Positions 7,671 through 14,747 of a DNA stretch of 64,000 nt are shown here, one piece after another. The DNA is from an uncultured Phocaeicola sp. (GTDB lineage Bacteria; Bacteroidota; Bacteroidia; Bacteroidales; Bacteroidaceae): assembly GCA_944320815.1 (NCBI GenBank), contig CALUIZ010000018.1:1-64000 (forward strand). Reading direction: 5' to 3'. Under the pieces are notes generated by a model. It ran no database searches. It was not told the origin of the DNA and saw nothing but the letters and a program-made list of their open reading frames with translations. A program made the translations under genes and the position numbers. The first letter of the stretch is position 1. The number at the start of each line of letters is the position of its first letter.

Positions 7671-7743
7671 TGGTGCCACCAGGAATCGAACCGGGGACAC
7701 AAGGATTTTCAGTCCTTTGCTCTACCAACTGAGCTATGGCACC
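7671..7743 (-). tRNA. tRNA-Phe (anticodon GAA), element attachment site at its 3' end
   Basis: The minus strand folds as a full cloverleaf of 73 bases. The acceptor arm is GGTGCCA/TGGCACC with discriminator A, the D-arm is GCTC...GAGC, and the anticodon loop is CTGAAAA with anticodon GAA. The T-arm is CCCGG-TTCGATT-CCTGG. CCA is not encoded. The integrase gene begins 244 bases beyond its 3' end, which fits integration into the tRNA 3' end with the tRNA restored. Confidence 0.97.
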
Positions 7744-7759
7744 CTTTTGTTTTGCGTTG

Positions 7760-7790
7760 CAAAGGTAGATAAAATAAATTAATCTGCAAA
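7760..7790 (-). promoter_or_regulatory. tRNA-Phe promoter
   Basis: The minus strand has TACCTTTG (7767-7760) and an upstream TTTG (7790-7787) with 19 bases between, the full Bacteroidetes consensus, placed just ahead of the tRNA. The remaining bases up to 8016 show nothing further. Confidence 0.8.
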
Positions 7791-8016
7791 GCATATCGCC
7801 TAAAAAATGAAAAAATAGCGGTTTGCTTGTCCCCAAAAGTGGATTAGAGCTGCAACAACATGTTCTGGTTTTGGCTTGTCAATCTGCTCCTGACATTCTG
7901 CCATCCTTTATCCGCTAAATTTTCAGACAAACCAAGTATCAAGGATCTATGGAAATCCGGTTCGGACAGCATCCGGACAAAGACAGAATATCTTTGGGAC
8001 GCTGCCCGAATGGTTC

Positions 8017-10983
8017 TCAATCATGCCGTTTGACGGGTGTACCAAAATAACTCGGATGTCCGTTGTCCGGATTGACCACAATCTTTTCCAACACGATCTC
8101 CGGATCAACCATATACACTTTCAGGGTATGGAAGCCCGGTTTGCCCACATCCAGTTCTACATCCAACCAGCGCATATTGTCGAACACCTCGTTTCTCATA
8201 GGCTTCCCGTTTCCGCTCAATGCCAATATACTTGGAGCCGGAAGCGATTTCAAGACTTTCGACAGTTTGAGATTCTGCGGAGTGTATTCTCCGAAGGTAT
8301 CGACAAGACCTTTCCGGGCATCCAGCACGACCGGAGTATTATTGTCCATCCCTACTGCAATACGCAGACCGCGTGCCGGATTAACATCCTGTGTAGGAAG
8401 AATGCCCAGTGCCACCGTTGTCTTTCCGGCTGAGGGAAGATAGATTCTGTATTCCAGACGGGCAGCCTTCTTGTGTGAAAGGGTACTCTCTGACGTAACA
8501 GGAAGGATACCCATATTGCCTTTTCCCCTGCCCAAATCGGGAAGGAATGTCCATTTCGCCTGCTTTCCCGAGATGTTGGCATTGTAGTCATAGGCCGGAA
8601 TGGAAAATTCTGTCTGCGCTAATGTCCCGAAGAACGGTTCGTCACTTTGGGGCAATGAAGCGTTTACAATCGGCACTTTTACTGTTGCCGTGTCTTTTCC
8701 GCAAACAATTCTGACACTCCCCTCCACTGTTCCCTGGGGAGCGTTCTCCCAGTCTATCGAAACGTTCAGACGGGCATCTTTCTTTGTTCTGCCTTCCTTG
8801 GCATCCATCCGGATCCATGGTTCTGCAGCCATAGCCGTATAATCAATCTCGCCCACACCCCGGTTGAATATGTCGATGCAATAGGTCTGGTCACTCAGCG
8901 CATTAAAGACTGGAAGCGAAAGTTCCTTCGTCATCAGGGGCCATGCCGCTCCACTTCCCTCCACTGCCACACCAAGACGGGGTGTGCCGAGCGGACTGAC
9001 AAACGAGAGTTCCGGAAGGATATTGTCGTCCGGCATAAACCATTTCGTATAGCCGATATGCTTGTCCGACATCATGTGTTTCCATTTCCCGTCGGCCGTT
9101 TCATCGTTATACCGCCAAGTCAGTTGCCAGTCGAGTCCAAACAGTTTCCTTGCACGGTCGGCCCAATCATTCGCACTGACACGCCCCTGCTTCGCATACA
9201 GGCGGTTCCTGCCGACTGAAAGATAGATTTCAGCCACTCCTGCAGAAGCCTTTGCCGGATAGAGCACCAACTGGTAATAGGCATCCCGGCATTCGGGAGC
9301 GATTTTCCGTTCCAGGTCTTCCGCCTTTGCCGTCAGCCGTTTCCACAAGTCCAACATACGATCCGCCTCATGATGGTTGACTATGCTGAACACATCCGGC
9401 AACTGCACCTCCGCCTTGCGCATCAAGTTATACTTTGTGTATTTCGCAACTACCTCAGCAATCTCTTCCGCATATTCATCTCCGAAGTTCTGCGCAGCCC
9501 ACTGCACAGTATATTCCTGCACTTTGTCTGCCGGAACCGCATCCGGATTCCACGCGTAACGCATGATGAAGTCAATGGGAAGTTCTTTCGGTTTCAAGTC
9601 GCCCACATTCACAATCCAAAGGTCATCGATTCCTGACTCATAGGCCAGATGGAACTGCTCACGCAGTTTGGACACAGGAGAAGTGGTGACCCAACGGTCG
9701 TTCCACGGTCCGCCGTTCATATCCACATGATAGTAAAGCCCCATTCCGCCCTTGCGGTTCCGCTCCTTCGCCGGCCCTGTACGGCGGATATACCCCCAGT
9801 TGTTGTCACAGAAAAGCAGAAGCACGTCATCAGGCACAGTAAAACCTTTGTCATAGTAACGTTGCACCTCCGTGAAGATCGCCCATAATTGCGGAACTTC
9901 AGAATGCTCCTGTCCATACACCTCACGGATAATCTTGCGCTGTCCGTCTATCACATCATGCAGCACCTTCATGTTTTCTTCATCATCCCCCTTTCCCATG
10001 GACACATCCCCGTCGCCGCGCATACCGATGGTGATGATGTTGTCATAGTTCTTGTTCCGTTCCAGTCCCTCACGGAAAAAATTGTCGATATTCTCTTTAT
10101 TGGCGGCATAGTCCCACGGACCAATTTCAGCCTTTCTTCTGGTATATTCCTTGTGCGCACGCATCATCGGTTCATGATGGGAAGTTCCCATAATGATACC
10201 ACACATGTCGGCGACGGCCGGGTTCTGCGGATCGTCTTCATTGAAGGCCGTAGCCCACATGGCAGGCCAGAAATAGTTGGCTTTCAGGCGGAGCAGAAGT
10301 TCGAAAAGATGGGCATGCATCTTCGAGTTAAGCCCTCCGAACTTTGCTGAAGCCCATCCACCAAACGAAGGCCATTCGTCATTGATGAAGATTCCGCGGT
10401 ATTTCACTTTCGGAGAAGGCTGCACGTATCTTCCCGACTTCACGTAGAGCGACGTGCTTTTCCGTACCGGAACATCTGCCCACCAGTACCAAGGAGAGAC
10501 ACCGATTTTTTCCGAAATGTCATAAATGCCGTAGATGGTCCCGCGCTTGTCGCTTCCGGCAACCACTAAATTGCCGTCCACCGTCTGAATTACGAATGAT
10601 TCCCACTGCCCCTTCACGGAAGACACGTCGAGCTTCTTCTCGGAAACGAGTCTGTCAATCAGCGGACTCTTGCCGATTGTACCCACAATGACAGACTTCG
10701 GCGCGGGAGAGTCGCTTTCCACCACCTGAGCCGGAGTGCCGGACACCTTGCGGATGTCGTCTCCCAAATCTCTTGCCGCACGAACCACTCCCGCCCAGTC
10801 GTCGGAAGAGACATAAACGGAAGTCGCCCTGCCGCCTGCCGCAATGCAGAAAGCGTCCGGTGAACTTTCATACTGGATATACTGCGGCACCGTACTGAGC
10901 AGACCGGTCTTCACTGGTCCGGTTGCAGATACGGTACAAATTTCCAAGAACAAACAAAACAATATTAACGAAAATCGTATCAT
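8017..10983 (-). CDS. GH115 family alpha-glucuronidase (xylan)
   Basis: This 988-residue exported enzyme matches glycoside hydrolase family 115, which removes (4-O-methyl-)glucuronic acid from internal xylose units of glucuronoxylans. A signal peptide (MIRFSLILFCLFLEICTVSA) is followed by an N-terminal domain (about 25-170). The catalytic barrel carries family-like motifs KYRGIFINDEWP, LRLKANYFWPAMW, GIIMGTSHHEPMMR and FCDNNWGYIR. The last 300 residues are beta-rich accessory domains, as in Bacteroides GH115 enzymes. It is last in a minus-strand group with GH43, GH43 and GH98 genes, and lies 30 bases after the neighbouring GH43 stop. Polymer target is inferred from that set. Confidence 0.9.
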   Translation of the reverse strand: MIRFSLILFCLFLEICTVSATGPVKTGLLSTVPQYIQYESSPDAFCIAAGGRATSVYVSSDDWAGVVRAARDLGDDIRKVSGTPAQVVESDSPAPKSVIVGTIGKSPLIDRLVSEKKLDVSSVKGQWESFVIQTVDGNLVVAGSDKRGTIYGIYDISEKIGVSPWYWWADVPVRKSTSLYVKSGRYVQPSPKVKYRGIFINDEWPSFGGWASAKFGGLNSKMHAHLFELLLRLKANYFWPAMWATAFNEDDPQNPAVADMCGIIMGTSHHEPMMRAHKEYTRRKAEIGPWDYAANKENIDNFFREGLERNKNYDNIITIGMRGDGDVSMGKGDDEENMKVLHDVIDGQRKIIREVYGQEHSEVPQLWAIFTEVQRYYDKGFTVPDDVLLLFCDNNWGYIRRTGPAKERNRKGGMGLYYHVDMNGGPWNDRWVTTSPVSKLREQFHLAYESGIDDLWIVNVGDLKPKELPIDFIMRYAWNPDAVPADKVQEYTVQWAAQNFGDEYAEEIAEVVAKYTKYNLMRKAEVQLPDVFSIVNHHEADRMLDLWKRLTAKAEDLERKIAPECRDAYYQLVLYPAKASAGVAEIYLSVGRNRLYAKQGRVSANDWADRARKLFGLDWQLTWRYNDETADGKWKHMMSDKHIGYTKWFMPDDNILPELSFVSPLGTPRLGVAVEGSGAAWPLMTKELSLPVFNALSDQTYCIDIFNRGVGEIDYTAMAAEPWIRMDAKEGRTKKDARLNVSIDWENAPQGTVEGSVRIVCGKDTATVKVPIVNASLPQSDEPFFGTLAQTEFSIPAYDYNANISGKQAKWTFLPDLGRGKGNMGILPVTSESTLSHKKAARLEYRIYLPSAGKTTVALGILPTQDVNPARGLRIAVGMDNNTPVVLDARKGLVDTFGEYTPQNLKLSKVLKSLPAPSILALSGNGKPMRNEVFDNMRWLDVELDVGKPGFHTLKVYMVDPEIVLEKIVVNPDNGHPSYFGTPVKRHD

Positions 10984-11013
10984 GGATATCAGATGTGTTT
11001 TTATGATTAGCGA

Positions 11014-12387
11014 TTATTGTCTGGCAAATTCCCACCAGTCAAAATTGAACAATTTACAGCCTTTACGTCCTTTGAATACAAAATAGATGTCGTGTATTCC
11101 TGTAACCGGAGCCTTCAATCCCGTTTCAAGCGTCTCCCAGCATTCCCAACCTCCGGTGTGAGGCACGGCAATCTCGGCTATAATCTTACCGCCGATACTG
11201 TCTGCATGCACTTCCAGTCTGCCTCCCCGAAGTGCGCTGGCCACTGCAGCCTTAAATTTGACAGGAGACTGACTTCCGAAATCCACCGCACGCAGTTTGA
11301 TGTAATCATCCCTGTGTATTTCAGAGATATAAATTCCTGTCGCCGCATTCGGTTCCGACTTCACTCCTTCGGAGAAAGCCATCGTTTCCGCTTCCACACG
11401 GCGATACGGGTTAAAGGCTGCAACCGGACGCACACCTTCTTTCGTCGCATTGATGACGGGGAATGTGCCATCAGGATTATATTCGAACCGTTCTACCGAC
11501 GAACTGCGCCCGAAACCTCCCCCACCCGGAAGATGGCCGGTGTGGTAGAAGAAATAAGAATTGCCTTTGTAGTCAATCACTCCGCAATGATTCGTGAACG
11601 AGCCGGTGTTTTGCTTCGGCATGATTTCGCCCATATACTTCCAGGGTCCTGTCGGTCCGTCGCTCATCGAATAGGCGATGTGTTCCGGTATGCCGCCCGC
11701 AGCATAAAGCATATAATACTTCCCGTTCCGCCTGTAGAACCATGGACCTTCCGTATAAATATCCTTGTATTTCTTATCCTTCTCGCGCAGTTCCGGATTC
11801 GGAGCACCGAAACTTTCCACTGTCTGCTCCACCTTCTCCACCTTTCCGGAATAAGAAACCATGTCTTCGTTCAGTCTCACATAATAAAGATTCGGATTTC
11901 CCCAATAGAGATAAGCCTGCCCGTCATCATCAATGAAGACGGTCGGGTCGATATAGTCCCAACTCCCGTCACAGAGAGGCTTCCCGATAGCATCCCTGAA
12001 AGGTCCGGTCGGAGTGTCGCCCACGGCCACACCAATGGCCATCGCGTTCGAAAGTTTGGAATGCGCGCATACATACCAATAAAACTTCCCGTTCCGTTCG
12101 ATACACTGCGAAGCCCAGGCCCGGTCATCAGCCCAACTGAAAGACTCCAAAGCCAACGGCGAACCGTGGTCAGTCCAGTTCACCATGTCCTGTGTCGAAT
12201 AAACACGCCATTCCTGCATCCAGAAGAAATCGGCTCCGTCCTCATCATGTCCCGTATAGACGTACAATGTTCCGTCATGTACCATCGGAGCAGGGTCCGG
12301 AGTGAACCAGGTCTGCACAATCGGATTCTGAGCGTGAAGAGTGGCAGATACAGCAGCCAAAGCTAAAAGGGAAAAAGATTTTTTCAT
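11014..12387 (-). CDS. GH43 family arabinofuranosidase/xylosidase with CBM6-like domain
   Basis: This 457-residue exported enzyme starts at MKKSFSLLALAAVSATLHAQ, a clear signal peptide. An upstream in-frame extension runs through intergenic repeats and is not coding. The five-bladed propeller of GH43 is indicated by the acid triad positions: Asp in FTPDPAP, Asp in WDYIDPTVF, and Glu in IYTEGPWFYRR. The final 125 residues (RVEAETMAFSEGVK to YFVFKGRKGCKLFNFDWWEF) look like a family 6 carbohydrate-binding module. Family members trim arabinose or xylose from side chains; the exact substrate cannot be read. It sits between another GH43 and GH115. Confidence 0.87.
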   Translation of the reverse strand: MKKSFSLLALAAVSATLHAQNPIVQTWFTPDPAPMVHDGTLYVYTGHDEDGADFFWMQEWRVYSTQDMVNWTDHGSPLALESFSWADDRAWASQCIERNGKFYWYVCAHSKLSNAMAIGVAVGDTPTGPFRDAIGKPLCDGSWDYIDPTVFIDDDGQAYLYWGNPNLYYVRLNEDMVSYSGKVEKVEQTVESFGAPNPELREKDKKYKDIYTEGPWFYRRNGKYYMLYAAGGIPEHIAYSMSDGPTGPWKYMGEIMPKQNTGSFTNHCGVIDYKGNSYFFYHTGHLPGGGGFGRSSSVERFEYNPDGTFPVINATKEGVRPVAAFNPYRRVEAETMAFSEGVKSEPNAATGIYISEIHRDDYIKLRAVDFGSQSPVKFKAAVASALRGGRLEVHADSIGGKIIAEIAVPHTGGWECWETLETGLKAPVTGIHDIYFVFKGRKGCKLFNFDWWEFARQ

Positions 12388-12466
12388 TCGGATTCGGTTG
12401 TTAAAAGTTCGTGGAATACCCCTATCCAAAAGGGTAGTATACAAAGTCACGGAGGCCGAAAAAAGG

Positions 12467-12543
12467 CAAACGCCTGCCCGGAAAAAAGCAAACGCCTGCT
12501 TGAACGCAAGCACTTCGGTGCTTTGTTCAAAACAAACGCCTGC
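12467..12543. repeat. Three CAAACGCCTGC repeats on a 22-bp grid with a TTCG hairpin
   Basis: CAAACGCCTGC is found at 12467-12477, 12489-12499 and 12533-12543, spaced 22 and 44 bases. Between the second and third copies, 12501-12529 can form TGAAC..AAGCAC-TTCG-GTGCTT..GTTCA. The cluster lies between the two GH43 genes, so it may be an operator, an RNA-processing site or a terminator. Confidence 0.6.
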
Positions 12544-12561
12544 TTTTCCCGGCACGGATTA

Positions 12562-14637
12562 TCATTTCAAAGTTATCGTATAAGTCTTCACTTTCCCCTT
12601 GTAATCAAACATCACAATCGCCTTTCCATTTTTTGTTTCCGGTTGGGTGATGTCAATCCCTACATCCGGATTGTCTGATGAAGCGGTGACTTCAGGAATC
12701 CCCTCTGTATCCGCAGAAAGCGTGCAGACAGCCTCATACTGGTCGTATCCGGTATAGCCGTTGGATTCGGTAGAGCGTACAGGCGTATCGGGAAGTTCCA
12801 CGTCCCGTCCGTTCACCTGAATGGCGACACTCGGCGGAGTGATATATTGCATGCTCTCTTCATCGGCACTGAATCCCAGTCCTCGGAAAACACACAACTG
12901 TCCGTCCGCTTCCCCCTCCGCTACCAGGAAGATGGCATGTTTCTTGTCCAGCGGTTTCACGGCATCCGTCACATCCAAAGTGAACTTAACCGTTTCTTCT
13001 TGGCTGGAACCGGCAGGGACAAGAATTTCGCCCAGTTTCTTTCCTTTCCATACATCGTTGTCCCAAGGGCCGTCCAGCCAGACGCTTACCTTGAATGCGG
13101 ATTGGGTGGAAGGAGTCAGGAAAAGATTGAAATATGTCTTTTCATATGTCTTCGCTCCGGCAAAGGGCTTGAGTCCCTTCTGCGCCTTGTCCAGACCACC
13201 AAAACCGAAATACTTGAAACCGACGATGTCGCCTTTCTTCATGTCGACCGGCATGTTGTTGTCCCAGATGTCCCATGAGTCCTGCATGGCTTTCCCGTTC
13301 GACAGATAGCAGGCATAGCCGGCGGAATAATATTTGTAGGGGTCCATTCCATAAATCTGGAAACCTTCAGATGTGACTTCTGCGCCTGTATATGTGTCTC
13401 CATTACTAGCCTTTGCCTGCCAAACGCTGTCCGGTGCGTACGGGTCATATCCGCGGATGACCACTTTTCCGCCTTCCGCCACCGGCTTTTCGTCCCATTG
13501 AACATTTATCGGAGCCACCATAGCCTGACGCGCATAGCCGAAGCCACGCGGCGGACGATGATAGAACACGTACCACTGCCCGTTGATGTCCTGAATGCTT
13601 CCGTGGGTGTTGTGCCCTCCGTTGGTGGTCTGCAGCTTGTCTCCCTTCTGATTGAGGACAATGCCACGTGAATCAACCAATACACCGCCGCTTCTCCATG
13701 GTCCCAGCGGACTGTCACCATAAGCGTAACGGAGCGTGGAGTTTGAACTTCCCAAGCCGTATTCCAGACCGGAATAGCCGGAGAAGATGACTACATACTT
13801 GTTTCCAACCTTACGGATGGAAGAAGCCTCGAAGAAATTGAAGTCTTCCGGCTTCTGGTCCTTATAGAGTGCCGGATATTCCGTTCCTTTCGGGTCACGT
13901 ATCTCACCATACTTCGAACTTGCCGGAATGAAATAAGGAATGACCTCCGTTCCCGGACGGACAGAATACATGGTGTTCGGATCCAACTGTGCGGCCGATG
14001 AACGCTGGAATCCCCAATAGCCGTAGGCGCGGAATCCGGTGCCATAGTCCGGGTCGTCGGAATCGGTTATCTCTTCCACAAATACGGCAGGGTCGAATCC
14101 GAAGATGCTTCCCGACAGGGTGCCTGTCCCCTCCTCATTGAGGTTGACCGGAGTGAAAGGCCCGTCCGGACGGTCTCCTTTGCATACCATGGCACCCCGA
14201 CGGTTGCCCCGGCTGTGCGGATACAGATAATATTCCTTCTTGCCGTCTTTCCGTCTGACTTCCACCAAGTCCGGAGCGTACATCACATCCCATTGGTCTT
14301 GGATATTGTAGGTAAAAATGGCACCCTCGTCTTTCCAGTCGTTCAAGTCTTCCACAGGCGCAGACCACATGTGTACATCCGATCCGCAATAACTGGTAAA
14401 ACGTGCGTCATGAGAACCGATAATATAGGCACGATACTTCCCGGGGTTGTCCGGGTCTTCAAACACACGTGGCTCACCGTCCGGCAGATGTTCCCAAAGG
14501 GGAAGATAAGGGTTTCCCGTTCCAACCGCCTGAGAGTCGGACAGAGCTTGTCGACTTCCCACACAGGAGGAAGCCATGGCACTCCCCAATAAGAGCGTGA
14601 AAGCCATTTTCGTAATATAAGGTTTTCTGATTTTCAT
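12562..14637 (-). CDS. Large GH43-like glycoside hydrolase lipoprotein
   Basis: This 691-residue protein has a lipoprotein signal (LLLGSAMASSC, lipid Cys at 25) and should be cell-surface or periplasmic. Residues about 40-440 look like a GH43 beta-propeller with acidic residues in RVFEDPD, FGFDPAVFVEE and FFEASSIRK. Unusual long loops give this domain more length than a standard GH43. Residues about 450-690 are beta-sandwich-like with FKYFGFGGLD and a C-terminal segment ending KTYTITLK. It belongs to the minus-strand group with GH98 upstream and GH43 plus GH115 downstream. Likely a side-chain-removing enzyme for arabinoxylan; subfamily and specificity are not determined. Confidence 0.75.
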   Translation of the reverse strand: MKIRKPYITKMAFTLLLGSAMASSCVGSRQALSDSQAVGTGNPYLPLWEHLPDGEPRVFEDPDNPGKYRAYIIGSHDARFTSYCGSDVHMWSAPVEDLNDWKDEGAIFTYNIQDQWDVMYAPDLVEVRRKDGKKEYYLYPHSRGNRRGAMVCKGDRPDGPFTPVNLNEEGTGTLSGSIFGFDPAVFVEEITDSDDPDYGTGFRAYGYWGFQRSSAAQLDPNTMYSVRPGTEVIPYFIPASSKYGEIRDPKGTEYPALYKDQKPEDFNFFEASSIRKVGNKYVVIFSGYSGLEYGLGSSNSTLRYAYGDSPLGPWRSGGVLVDSRGIVLNQKGDKLQTTNGGHNTHGSIQDINGQWYVFYHRPPRGFGYARQAMVAPINVQWDEKPVAEGGKVVIRGYDPYAPDSVWQAKASNGDTYTGAEVTSEGFQIYGMDPYKYYSAGYACYLSNGKAMQDSWDIWDNNMPVDMKKGDIVGFKYFGFGGLDKAQKGLKPFAGAKTYEKTYFNLFLTPSTQSAFKVSVWLDGPWDNDVWKGKKLGEILVPAGSSQEETVKFTLDVTDAVKPLDKKHAIFLVAEGEADGQLCVFRGLGFSADEESMQYITPPSVAIQVNGRDVELPDTPVRSTESNGYTGYDQYEAVCTLSADTEGIPEVTASSDNPDVGIDITQPETKNGKAIVMFDYKGKVKTYTITLK

Positions 14638-14696
14638 GATTCCGATGTTTAACTATGTTTCTTTAGTTTATGAATACCCGCATTTTGCCAATATCC

Positions 14697-14726
14697 GTAG
14701 GGGCAGACACACAGGTTCGCCCCTAC
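14697..14726. repeat. GTAGGGGC palindromic intergenic element
   Basis: GTAGGGGC (14697-14704) pairs perfectly with GCCCCTAC (14719-14726) around a 14-base loop between the GH98 and GH43 genes. Elements of this look recur between genes in many bacteria; it may be a dispersed repeat or a processing/termination hairpin. Confidence 0.6.
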
Positions 14727-14747
14727 ATTCAGCTGGATGCGGACAGT

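Noticed and set aside
11017..12366. 449-codon open frame on the plus strand
   Set aside because: It is antisense to a clear GH43 gene and shows no family motifs.
12388..12555. N-terminal extension of the GH43-CBM6 gene
   Set aside because: A signal peptide begins at 12387, and the extension encodes the intergenic 11-mer repeats.
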